Assembly: GCA_910580205.1 (NCBI GenBank)
Contig: CAJTVP010000006.1
Coordinates: 33,546 to 97,545, forward strand
DNA from: an uncultured Eggerthellaceae bacterium
GTDB lineage: Bacteria; Actinomycetota; Coriobacteriia; Coriobacteriales; Eggerthellaceae
Length of the DNA: 64,000 nucleotides
Direction of reading: 5' to 3'
Shown here: piece after piece, positions 47,977-55,941 of the stretch
Layout of the letters: each line of letters opens with the position of its first letter
Numbering within the stretch: the first letter of the stretch is position 1
Program-made: the position numbers and the translations under genes
Notes under the pieces: generated by a model
Told to the model about the DNA's origin: nothing
Seen by the model: the letters and a program-made list of their open reading frames with translations, nothing else
Database searches by the model: none

Positions 47977-48198
47977 ATGGCGAAGACCAAGAAGAAGGCG
48001 AACAAAGAGATCCGCAACCTCACCCGTGAGGAGAAGGCGGCCCGCGCTCGCGCGCGCCTTGAGGCGGAGCAGCGCGAAGAGGAGCGCCGCAAGCATCAGA
48101 GCTTCATGAAGAAGGCGTTCACCGTGGCGGTCTGCGTCATCCTCATCCTGGCTCTCGGCATCCCGACCATGGCCCTCACCGTCTTCTCGCAGGGGTAG
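47977..48198 (+). CDS. Small single-span membrane protein, unknown function
   Basis: 73 residues: about 45 strongly basic/acidic helical residues (NLTREEKAARARARLEAEQRE), then one membrane helix (AFTVAVCVILILALGIPTMAL) near the C-terminus. Codon use matches neighbours. It lies 4 bp before tatA, so it is probably translated with the Tat genes. Too short to name a family; an accessory role for membrane export is only a contextual guess. Confidence 0.75.
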   Translation: MAKTKKKANKEIRNLTREEKAARARARLEAEQREEERRKHQSFMKKAFTVAVCVILILALGIPTMALTVFSQG

Positions 48199-48202
48199 AT
48201 CA

Positions 48203-48745
48203 GTGTTCGGCATCGGCGGCTTTGAACTGTTCCTCATACTCCTGTTCGGCTTTTTGATCTTCGGGCCGGACAAGCTGCCCCAGATCGCGAACACGATCGG
48301 GCGCGCCATCGCGAAGTTCCGCACGGCGCAGGAGGATATGTCCGCCCAGCTCAAGGCCGAATCCTTCATGGACAAGGATTCGGATGAGCCGTTCAAGAAC
48401 CCGCTGGAGGTCTTGGAGCGCAACGCTGCCAAGACCAAGGACGCCGCCAAGGAGGCTGCATCCAAGGCCGAAGAGGCCACGGACAAGGTGATCCAGCATT
48501 CGGAGAGCTTCGCCGAGCGCAAAGCCCGCTACGACCGCGAACGCAAAGAGCGTCAAGCGGCCCAGGCGAAGGCGGCTGCGGAAGAGCAGCAAGCGAAGTC
48601 CGCGCAGGAGGATCCGCGCACGGAGGTGGCCGCGAAGACGGCGACCGCGGTCGATGAAGAGCCGGCAGCGGCTGCGGCGGGCGGCGCGGAAGCGGAGGCC
48701 CCTGCGGAAAAGGCCGCGGGATCAGGAGCGGAGGTGTCTGAGTAG
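48203..48745 (+). CDS. tatA: Sec-independent translocase subunit, TatA/TatB type
   Basis: Twin-arginine translocon component. FGIGGFELFLILLFGFLIFGPDKLPQI is the short membrane helix plus hinge (GP), followed by an amphipathic helix (TIGRAIAKFRTAQEDM). About 130 further residues are Ala/Glu/Lys-rich and probably disordered, longer than usual TatA (about 60-90) and closer to TatB in length. The Pro of FGPDKLP suits either name. GTG start. tatC is next, 2 bp away. Confidence 0.88.
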   Translation: MFGIGGFELFLILLFGFLIFGPDKLPQIANTIGRAIAKFRTAQEDMSAQLKAESFMDKDSDEPFKNPLEVLERNAAKTKDAAKEAASKAEEATDKVIQHSESFAERKARYDRERKERQAAQAKAAAEEQQAKSAQEDPRTEVAAKTATAVDEEPAAAAAGGAEAEAPAEKAAGSGAEVSE

Positions 48746-48747
48746 CC

Positions 48748-49533
48748 ATGCCCATCGGTCCGGCGCGAATGCCCCTGTTCGATCACTTGGGAGAGCTGCG
48801 CATGCGCTTGGTGCGCATCGTCGCGTGCTTGGCGGTGGCGGTCTGCGTCTTCTACTTCGCAGCTCCGCAGATGGGCCAGTTCTTGCTCCTGCCCATCGCT
48901 GACTTCCTTCCGTTCAACCCTGAGACGGGCTATGTGGACTTGGTGGCGCTTGACCCCTTCGAAGCGTTCGCCGTGCGGTTCGAGATAGCCTTCTTCTTCA
49001 GCGTGGTGGCAACGTCTCCGGTGATCCTATGGCAGCTGCTGGCGTTCTTCCTGCCAGCGCTCAAGCCGAAAGAGCGCAAGTGGTTCACGCCCACGTTCAT
49101 CGTGGCGGTCTGCCTGTTCATCCTGGGCGTGGTCTTCTGCTATGCCGTCATCTTGGCTGCGGCGTTCCAATGGTTGACCGATCAGGCCATGGGGCTTGGG
49201 TACGTGGAGCCGCGCATGAGCTCCTACATAGACATCATCATCAAGTTCGAGGTGGCGTTCGGCTTCGCGTTCGAGCTGCCGCTCGTCATCTTCTACCTGG
49301 TCATCTTCGACGTGGTCCCGTACAAGAAGCTGCGCGAGAGCTGGCGGGTCATCTACATCGTGCTCATGGTGCTCTGCGCCATCATCACGCCGGACGCCTC
49401 TCCGGTCACCATGCTGCTTCTGTTCGCGGCCATGATCGCGCTCTATGAGATAAGCCTGTTCATGGCGCGCATCGTGCTGGCGCGGCGCATCAAGCGGCAA
49501 GAGGCGGAAGAGCCTGCGGAGGAAGAGGAGTAG
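48748..49533 (+). CDS. tatC: Sec-independent protein translocase TatC
   Basis: Receptor for twin-arginine signal peptides with six membrane helices. Signature near the N-terminus: LFDHLGELRMRLVRI; cytoplasmic loop FFLPALKPKERKWF; FGFAFELPLVIFYL and AIITPDASPVTMLLLF are typical. 261 residues with an acidic C-terminus. Its stop shares one base with the hypA GTG (TAGTG), linking folded-protein export to hydrogenase maturation. Confidence 0.95.
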   Translation: MPIGPARMPLFDHLGELRMRLVRIVACLAVAVCVFYFAAPQMGQFLLLPIADFLPFNPETGYVDLVALDPFEAFAVRFEIAFFFSVVATSPVILWQLLAFFLPALKPKERKWFTPTFIVAVCLFILGVVFCYAVILAAAFQWLTDQAMGLGYVEPRMSSYIDIIIKFEVAFGFAFELPLVIFYLVIFDVVPYKKLRESWRVIYIVLMVLCAIITPDASPVTMLLLFAAMIALYEISLFMARIVLARRIKRQEAEEPAEEEE

Positions 49534-49907
49534 TGCACGAGCTGGGCATCATGACCAGCGTGATGGACGCCGCGCGCGCATCCGCCGAAGAGGCGGGCGC
49601 GGAGCGGCTGCTCTCCATCTCCCTTTCGGTGGGCGAGATGACCGAAGCCATCCCTGACGCGCTCCAGTTCGCGTTCGAAGCGCTCTGCGAAGGGGACCCT
49701 TTCCTTGAGGGCGCGTCTTTGGACGTGACCATGATCGCGCCGAAGAGCCGCTGCCTTGAGTGCGGGGCGGAATACACCCATGACCGCTTCCACATGTTCT
49801 GCCCTGAATGCGACAGCTTCGCCACGGAGCTCATCGAAGGCCGTGAATTGCAGATAGACTCCATCGAAGTGGACCTACCCGATGACGAGGAGCAAGCCCA
49901 TGTCTGA
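49533..49907 (+). CDS. hypA: Hydrogenase nickel-insertion protein HypA
   Basis: Nickel chaperone for NiFe hydrogenase. Starts MHELGIM with the Ni-binding His2; zinc site CLECGAEY and CPECDSF (two CxxC pairs). 124 residues, slightly longer than usual. GTG start at 49533. Overlaps hypB by 8 nt. No hypC-F or hydrogenase structural gene is in the window. Confidence 0.93.
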   Translation: MHELGIMTSVMDAARASAEEAGAERLLSISLSVGEMTEAIPDALQFAFEALCEGDPFLEGASLDVTMIAPKSRCLECGAEYTHDRFHMFCPECDSFATELIEGRELQIDSIEVDLPDDEEQAHV

Positions 49908-50562
49908 GCGCATAGATCTGAACCAGCCCATCCTCCAGAAGAACGACGCCTTGGCGGCGGAGCTGCGCCAGCGCTTCGCTGATGCGGGCGTGTACGTGTT
50001 GGATCTTCTGGCAAGCCCAGGGTCGGGCAAGACATCCACCATCCTGGCCACCATCGACGCTCTGCGCGACGAGTTCAACATCGCGGTCATCGAAGGGGAC
50101 ATAGCCAGCTCCGTGGATGCGGAGAAGATCAAGGCCCAGGGCACGGCCGCGGTCCAGATCAACACAGGTGGGGCGTGCCACTTGGAAAGCGCCATGATCC
50201 GCCGGGCGGTGGATGTGCTGGATCTGGATCGGCTGGATCTCATCATCATCGAGAACGTGGGCAACCTCGTCTGCCCGACCGATTTCGATCTAGGGGAGAA
50301 CGCGAAGGCCATGATCCTGTCCGTGCCGGAAGGGGACGACAAGCCGCTCAAGTACCCCGGCGTCTTCCAGGTATCCGACGCCATCCTTTTGAACAAGGCG
50401 GACACCATGGAGGTGTTCGACTTCGATGAAGATGCCTTCCGCTCCTCCGTGCAACAGCTGAATCCTCAGGTGCCGCTCTTCAAGATATCCGCCACGAAGG
50501 GCACGGGCGTGGACGCGTGGACCGAGTGGCTGGCGGAGCGCATCCGGGAAGCGCAAAGGTAG
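49900..50562 (+). CDS. hypB: Hydrogenase nickel-incorporation GTPase HypB
   Basis: GTPase that works with HypA. LLASPGSGKTST (P-loop), VIEGDIASSVDAEKI, INTGGACHLESAM and ENVGNLVCPTDFDLGE (G-domain metal site Cys and His), LNKADTM. The N-terminal His-rich nickel-storage tract and CxxCGC motif of some HypB proteins are absent. 220 residues from ATG 49900. Confidence 0.94.
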   Translation: MSERIDLNQPILQKNDALAAELRQRFADAGVYVLDLLASPGSGKTSTILATIDALRDEFNIAVIEGDIASSVDAEKIKAQGTAAVQINTGGACHLESAMIRRAVDVLDLDRLDLIIIENVGNLVCPTDFDLGENAKAMILSVPEGDDKPLKYPGVFQVSDAILLNKADTMEVFDFDEDAFRSSVQQLNPQVPLFKISATKGTGVDAWTEWLAERIREAQR

Positions 50563-50567
50563 CGTCC

Positions 50568-51371
50568 ATGCGGCCTTTCGATGCGGCGCGGATCTGGGAG
50601 AGCCTGTGCGGGCAGACGCGCGCGTTCGTCCATGACGCTGGCTTCCAAGACGTGCTCATCGGCCTGTCCGGGGGTCTGGACTCTTCTCTGGTGGCTGCCA
50701 TCGCTGCCTCCGCGCTGGGGGCGGATCATGTCCATGGCCTCATCATGAGCGGCCCGTACACCTCCGAGGATTCCCGCAAGGATGCCTCTGAGCTGGCCCG
50801 ACGTCTGGGCATCACGACGGCAGAGGTTCCCATCACAGCCACCTTCGCCGCGTTCGCAGAAGAGTGGGAGGCTCACCTGGGAGAGCCCTTGCGCGGGCTG
50901 GCGGCCGAGAACACCCAGGCGCGCCTGCGCATGTGCATCCTCATGGCCCTGTCCAATGAGCGCGGGTGGCTGGTGCTCAACACCGGCAACCTCTCGGAAG
51001 CGGCCATGGGCTATTCTACGCTCTACGGGGACACGGCGGGGGCTTTCGCGCCCATCGGCGGCGTGTACAAGACCGAGGCTTTCACGCTCGCGCGCTATGC
51101 GAACGCGCAGGCAGAAGAGCGCGGAGAGGTTCCGCCCATCCCGGACAACGTCCTTTCCAAACCGCCGAGCGCCGAGCTTGCCAGCGGGCAGACCGATGAA
51201 GCATCCTTGGGGATGGGGTATCCTGAGCTGGATGGGCTGCTCTCGAAGATGCTGGATGAGGGCATCCTAGCCGCGGAGATCTCCCCTCAAGCGGAAAAGG
51301 CGTGGGAGCGGTATGAGAGGAACGCGTTCAAGCGGGCGCAAGAGCCGCCCTTCGCGACCATCCAAGACTGA
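50568..51371 (+). CDS. nadE: NAD synthetase, ammonia-dependent
   Basis: Last step of NAD synthesis. P-loop LIGLSGGLDSSLVAAIA; NTGNLSEAAMGYSTLYGD; IPDNVLSKPPSAELASGQTDEASLG. 267 residues with no N-terminal nitrilase (glutaminase) domain, so it uses ammonia directly. ATG 50568, 5 bp after hypB; a longer in-frame start lies inside hypB. Confidence 0.94.
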   Translation: MRPFDAARIWESLCGQTRAFVHDAGFQDVLIGLSGGLDSSLVAAIAASALGADHVHGLIMSGPYTSEDSRKDASELARRLGITTAEVPITATFAAFAEEWEAHLGEPLRGLAAENTQARLRMCILMALSNERGWLVLNTGNLSEAAMGYSTLYGDTAGAFAPIGGVYKTEAFTLARYANAQAEERGEVPPIPDNVLSKPPSAELASGQTDEASLGMGYPELDGLLSKMLDEGILAAEISPQAEKAWERYERNAFKRAQEPPFATIQD

Positions 51372-51383
51372 AGGAGGATTCAG

Positions 51384-52190
51384 ATGAAGGCAGTCATTCC
51401 GGCAGCGGGCCTGGGCACGCGGTTCCTTCCCGCCACCAAGGCGGTCCCGAAGGAGATGCTTCTGGTCCATGATCGTCCCGCCATCCAGTACGTCGTGGAG
51501 GAAGGGCTGGCATCGGCCGCTGATGGCGTCGTCATCGTGAACTCCCATGAGAAGAAAGCCATCGAAGACCACTTCGCGCCCGATGATGCGCTGGTGGCGC
51601 TCCTTCGCCAGCGCGGCAAGGGCGCTTACGCGGACGAGGTGGAGCGCGTGGGCTCCCTGCCGGTGGATTTCGTCTATCAGGATGAAGCGCTGGGGTTGGG
51701 GCATGCGGTCCTGTGCGCAGCGGAGCGCACGGGCTCAGAGCCATTCTACGTGCTGTTGGGGGATGTGCTCGTGCCGGACAACGAGATGCTGCCCGCCATG
51801 CAGGCGGTGTCTGACGCGCATGGAGGAGCGTCTGTGATCGCCGTCATGCCCGTGCCGGATGAAGAGGTGGATCGCTTCGGCATCATCGCTGGTGAGGAAG
51901 TGGAGCCGGGGGTCTGGAAGATCTCCGAGCTCATCGAGAAGCCGCCGCTGGCGGAAGCGCCCACGAATCTGGCCGTGTTCGGACGGTATCTTCTGACGCC
52001 GCGCGTCATGGAGCTTCTGCGGGATGTGAAGCCGGGCGTGGGCGGTGAGATCCAGTTGACGGACGCGCTGGATGCCCTCCTTGAAGAAGAGGAGATGTAC
52101 GCGCTCGTGGTGAGCCCGGATGAAGGATTCGACACCGGCACGCGTGAGAGTTGGCTCGCCACCAACATCGCGCTCTCGCAACGGGCTTGA
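51384..52190 (+). CDS. galU: UTP-glucose-1-phosphate uridylyltransferase
   Basis: Makes UDP-glucose for envelope polysaccharides. AVIPAAGLGTRFLPATKAVPKEML at the N-terminus, ALGLGHAVLCA, FYVLLGDVLVP, GEIQLTDAL and FDTGTRESW. 268 residues, slightly short for the family. AAGGAGG precedes the ATG. Confidence 0.94.
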   Translation: MKAVIPAAGLGTRFLPATKAVPKEMLLVHDRPAIQYVVEEGLASAADGVVIVNSHEKKAIEDHFAPDDALVALLRQRGKGAYADEVERVGSLPVDFVYQDEALGLGHAVLCAAERTGSEPFYVLLGDVLVPDNEMLPAMQAVSDAHGGASVIAVMPVPDEEVDRFGIIAGEEVEPGVWKISELIEKPPLAEAPTNLAVFGRYLLTPRVMELLRDVKPGVGGEIQLTDALDALLEEEEMYALVVSPDEGFDTGTRESWLATNIALSQRA

Positions 52191-52193
52191 TGC

Positions 52194-52211
52194 GAACAAA
52201 TGTGCTAATAT
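52194..52211 (+). promoter_or_regulatory. rarA promoter with near-consensus SOS (DinR/LexA) box
   Basis: GAAC-AAAT-GTGC (52194-52205) differs at one position from the Gram-positive DinR box GAAC-N4-GTTC. It abuts a -10 element TAATAT (52206-52211), so a repressor bound there would block RNA polymerase. Only 6 nt separate the -10 from the rarA ATG. Confidence 0.45.
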
Positions 52212-52217
52212 GGGAGC

Positions 52218-53525
52218 ATGAAAACAGACTCTCTTTTCCAAGAAGTAGAAGATGCCCATAAGCTCGCAAGCGCGCCTCTGGCGGTGCGGATGCGTCCGCG
52301 CGCCCTTGAGGAGGTCATCGGCCAGGCCGAAGCCATCGGAGCTGACAGCTGGCTGCGCCAAGCCATCGAACACGATTCGCTGAGCTCGGTCATCCTCTTC
52401 GGCCCGGCGGGCACGGGCAAGACCACGTTGGCCCATGTGATCGCCAACAGCACGCAGGCTCATTTCGTGGAGGTGTCCGCCATCGGGGGCACGGTGTCGG
52501 ACCTTCGCCGAGAGATCGCCCAGGCGGATCGGCGGTTGGCGGAAACGGGGGAGCGGACCATCCTGTTCGTGGATGAGATCCACCGGTTCAACCGAAGCCA
52601 GCAAGACGCGCTGCTCCATGCGGTAGAGGACCGCATCGTGGTGCTCGTCGGCGCCACTACGGAGAATCCCTATTTCGAGGTCAACTCAGCGCTCATCTCC
52701 CGCTCGCGCATCGTGCAGTTGCATTCCCTCTCTGATGAGGACATCCGCACGGTCGCGCGCTCTGCTGTGGAGGATGAGCGCGGCTTCAATGGGGAAGTGG
52801 GCTTGGAGGATGAGGCTCTGGACGCCATCGTCACCTTGTCCGGGGGAGATGCGCGCTCGGCCCTCACCACGTTGGAGCTTTCCGCTGAGCTGGCGCAAGC
52901 GGCGGGGGAGGGGCGCATCACCCTTGAGATGGTGCAGAAAGCCAATCCTGCGCGCGCCATCCCTTACGACAAGAACAAGGACATGCACTACGACGTCATC
53001 TCCGCGTTCATCAAGTCCATGCGCGGGTCAGACCCGGATGCGTGCCTCTATTGGCTTGCGCGCATGATCGAAGGCGGCGAAGACCCGAAGTTCATCGCTC
53101 GGCGCATCTTCATCTGCGCGGCGGAGGACGTGGGCAACGCGGACCCTCAAGCGCTCCTCATCGCGGAAGCGGCGTTCAAATCCGCCGAGGTCATCGGATA
53201 CCCCGAATGCCAGCTCATCTTGGCCCAAGCGGCCACCTACATCGCCTTGGCGCCGAAATCCAATTCCGCCTGCGGCATCTTCGACGCCCGTGCGGAGGTG
53301 CGCAACGGGCCGGTCCGATCCGTGCCGGACAACCTGCGGGACCGCCACCGTCCTGGGTCGGAGGCCTATGGGCAATACAAATACCCCCATGACTATCCCG
53401 GTGGCTGGGTGGATCAACAGTATCTGCCGGATGGCCTTGAGCGCGGCGCGTTCTACAAGCCGGGCGAGCGCGGTTGGGAAGCCTACCGCACCGAATCCGT
53501 CGCCCGGGATAGGAAGAACGCCTAG
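52218..53525 (+). CDS. rarA: Replication-associated recombination protein A (RarA/MgsA)
   Basis: AAA+ clamp-loader-like ATPase acting at stalled forks. LFGPAGTGKTTLAHV (Walker A), LFVDEIHRFNRSQQDALL (Walker B), VGATTENPYFEVNSALISRSR (sensor 1), GGDARSALTTLE (sensor 2), and the family C-terminal tetramerisation region. 435 residues. ATG 52218 lies directly after the promoter without a properly spaced ribosome-binding site, so it may be leaderless. Confidence 0.94.
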   Translation: MKTDSLFQEVEDAHKLASAPLAVRMRPRALEEVIGQAEAIGADSWLRQAIEHDSLSSVILFGPAGTGKTTLAHVIANSTQAHFVEVSAIGGTVSDLRREIAQADRRLAETGERTILFVDEIHRFNRSQQDALLHAVEDRIVVLVGATTENPYFEVNSALISRSRIVQLHSLSDEDIRTVARSAVEDERGFNGEVGLEDEALDAIVTLSGGDARSALTTLELSAELAQAAGEGRITLEMVQKANPARAIPYDKNKDMHYDVISAFIKSMRGSDPDACLYWLARMIEGGEDPKFIARRIFICAAEDVGNADPQALLIAEAAFKSAEVIGYPECQLILAQAATYIALAPKSNSACGIFDARAEVRNGPVRSVPDNLRDRHRPGSEAYGQYKYPHDYPGGWVDQQYLPDGLERGAFYKPGERGWEAYRTESVARDRKNA

Positions 53526-53532
53526 CAACGGG

Positions 53533-55158
53533 TCACGGGCGCTTGACCACCACTTCGGACAGCCCTTCAACATCCGCCCGCACGCGGTCAAGCTCTTCGG
53601 CCAGCTGCGCGTCGGCCAACTCAGCCACCAGCTCATCGGCCGCCTTCGCCGCTTCGGCGTCATCATGGGAGAGCGCATCCGGGCTGCCCTTGGCTGCCAG
53701 GTAGGCCACGCCGCTCTTCTCCGCCGCTTTCGCTTGCAAAAGGAGCAGGATGAACCCTAGAATCCCTGCCACCAGAGAGGCAAGCAAGATCGCCAGCTTC
53801 GCCTCAGTGACCATGACGGGATCGGTGTAGGCCAGGTTCGCCACGAAGATGGCCATGGTGAAGCCCACGCCGCCCAGGATGGCCGCGCCCATCATATGCT
53901 TCCAGGTCACGTTCTCCGGCAGGTCCGCTATCTTCAGCTTCACGGTGAGCCAGCTGAACAGAAGGATGCCCACGGGCTTGCCCACCACCAAGCCGAAGAA
54001 GACGCCCATGGTGACGCTGCTTGAGAGCATGGAGGAGATGTCCGCGCCCGTGAAGGAGACATCCGCGTTCGTGAGGGCGAAGAGGGGCAGGATGAGGAAG
54101 TAGACCCAGGGATATAGCGCGTGCTCCAGGCGCACCGCCGGCGGAATGACCTGGCGGGAGACGTTCGAGAGGCTGGAAACGGTGCCCAGGTATTTCTTCT
54201 GCGCGATGAGCGGAGCTTCATCATCATGGTAGGTGTCCGCAAGCTGGATGCGCTCGTCGGACCAGCGCAGGAAGTTCGTCATGTTGACGCGGCTGCCGGA
54301 TGGGATGGTGAAAGCCAAGAGCACGCCCGCGATGGTGGCGTGCACGCCGGACATGAACACGCAGAACCAGAGCAAGCAGCCCAGGAGCATGTAGGGCACC
54401 AGGGAAAAGATGTGGGCGCGGTTCAGGCAGATGAGCACGACGAGCACCACCGCCGCGCAGCCGAGCCAGAGCAGATCCGGGCTCTCTCCATAGAAGATGG
54501 CGATGACCAGGATGGCGATGATGTCATCGGCCACGGCTAGCGTGGACAGGAAGACCCGCACGCCGTTGGGCACGCGGGAGCCCAGAAGCGCCAAGATGCC
54601 CAGCGCGAAGGCTATGTCGGTGGCTGTCGGAACGCCCCAACCGCCCGCGGTCGTGGGGTCCTGGGCGTTGAAGGCCAGATAGATCACGATGGGCGCAGCC
54701 ACGCCGCCCAGCGCGCCCAAGATGGGAAGGGCCGCTTGGCGGATGTTCGTCAGCTCGCCCACGGTCATCTCGTACTTGATCTCAAGTCCCACCAGCAAGA
54801 AGAAGATGGCCATGAGGATGTCGTTGATGATGTGGGCCAAGGACATCTCTCCGTGCAGAGGCCCCACGCTCACGGCTGCATCCAGGTGCCAGAACTCCAG
54901 AAAATCCGCGTACATGCCAGAGTTCGCGATGATGAGCGCGGCGATGGCACCCAGAAGCATGATGCCGGCAGCGCGGGTGGAGGAGTGCGTGAAGTCTATG
55001 AGCTTGCGGATGCGCCGGTTGTGCCCCTGCACCTCGTCGATGTAGATGCCGTGCGGGTCGGGATTGTCCGCTGTGGGCGCGGTGAGCGGGCTCACTTCAG
55101 GCACGGGGCAGGCATCCCCTGCGGCGCGCTCTTCGCGGTGCGTGCTCTCATCTACCAT
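53533..55158 (-). CDS. nhaA: Na+/H+ antiporter NhaA
   Basis: Electrogenic sodium/proton antiporter. GGWGVPTATDIAFALGIL and STLAVADDIIAIL, the latter holding the paired Asp of the transport site; 11-12 membrane helices. N-terminal cytoplasmic part of about 60 residues and a C-terminal Ala/Glu-rich tail of about 60 residues are longer than in E. coli (388 residues); 541 here. ATG 55158 has GAAGGA at good spacing; the ATG three codons earlier is too close to it. Confidence 0.92.
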   Translation of the reverse strand: MVDESTHREERAAGDACPVPEVSPLTAPTADNPDPHGIYIDEVQGHNRRIRKLIDFTHSSTRAAGIMLLGAIAALIIANSGMYADFLEFWHLDAAVSVGPLHGEMSLAHIINDILMAIFFLLVGLEIKYEMTVGELTNIRQAALPILGALGGVAAPIVIYLAFNAQDPTTAGGWGVPTATDIAFALGILALLGSRVPNGVRVFLSTLAVADDIIAILVIAIFYGESPDLLWLGCAAVVLVVLICLNRAHIFSLVPYMLLGCLLWFCVFMSGVHATIAGVLLAFTIPSGSRVNMTNFLRWSDERIQLADTYHDDEAPLIAQKKYLGTVSSLSNVSRQVIPPAVRLEHALYPWVYFLILPLFALTNADVSFTGADISSMLSSSVTMGVFFGLVVGKPVGILLFSWLTVKLKIADLPENVTWKHMMGAAILGGVGFTMAIFVANLAYTDPVMVTEAKLAILLASLVAGILGFILLLLQAKAAEKSGVAYLAAKGSPDALSHDDAEAAKAADELVAELADAQLAEELDRVRADVEGLSEVVVKRP

Positions 55159-55356
55159 GGGTTCCATCCTTCGCTGCCGCAGCGGGCGGGATATCCGCGC
55201 GGCTCATCTCTTTTGGATACATGGTAGCGCGCGGGCCGCACCCCCGCCGCTCGAGTAATCGTTTTGTTATCGTTTATATCAGAGAACGGCACCCCTGCGC
55301 CGCTTGCGCTATCCTTCTCAATGGCAGTATCAGATTCGAGGAAAAGGTGGAAGATC

Positions 55357-55941
55357 ATGGATATCACCGTCTCTGGACGCAAGATGCCCGTGAGCGATTC
55401 GCTCAGAAGCTATGCGGAAGACAAGATCGGCAAAGCTGTTGAGCAGTTGGAAGTTGGAGCCATCGCGTGCGAGATCGTCCTGCACCGCGAGAAGAACAAG
55501 GCCATCGCCGCCTCCGCCATCTGCGAGGTGACCGTCATCATGCCGGGGCACGTGGCGCGCGTGGAAGAGAGCGAAGAGGATATGTTCGCCGCCATCGACG
55601 TGGCAGCGGCGAAGATCGCTCGGCAGCTGAGGAAGTTCAAGACGCGCGTGCAATCCAAGCGCACCCGCAAGAACGAGCAGGTCGGCGAATACCAACGGGA
55701 AGACGCCCACGCCGAATCCGACCTTGATCTTGACCGCTTGATGGACGAGCTCTCCGATGATGAGATCGTCCGCCGCAAGAAGATCAAGCTCTCACCCATG
55801 ACCGAGGAAGAGGCGCTGATCCAGATCGATCTTCTGGGCCATGACTTCTTCGTGTACACCGATCGCGATTCCAACGAAGTCCATGTCCTCTATCGGCGCT
55901 CTGACGGGTCTTACGGCCTGCTTTCGCCGGAGGATGAATGA
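55357..55941 (+). CDS. hpf: Long-form ribosome hibernation promoting factor
   Basis: Dimerises 70S ribosomes into inactive 100S in stationary phase. The N-terminal S30AE domain starts MDITVSGRKMPVSDSLRSYAEDKIGK; the C-terminal dimerisation domain has VRRKKIKLSPMTEEEALIQIDLLGHDFFVY and NEVHVLYRRSDGSYGLL. 194 residues, long form. ATG 55357; a longer in-frame start lacks a ribosome-binding site. Its 3' end overlaps the converging folC by 31 bp. The AT-rich divergent region to nhaA probably holds both promoters. Confidence 0.95.
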   Translation: MDITVSGRKMPVSDSLRSYAEDKIGKAVEQLEVGAIACEIVLHREKNKAIAASAICEVTVIMPGHVARVEESEEDMFAAIDVAAAKIARQLRKFKTRVQSKRTRKNEQVGEYQREDAHAESDLDLDRLMDELSDDEIVRRKKIKLSPMTEEEALIQIDLLGHDFFVYTDRDSNEVHVLYRRSDGSYGLLSPEDE

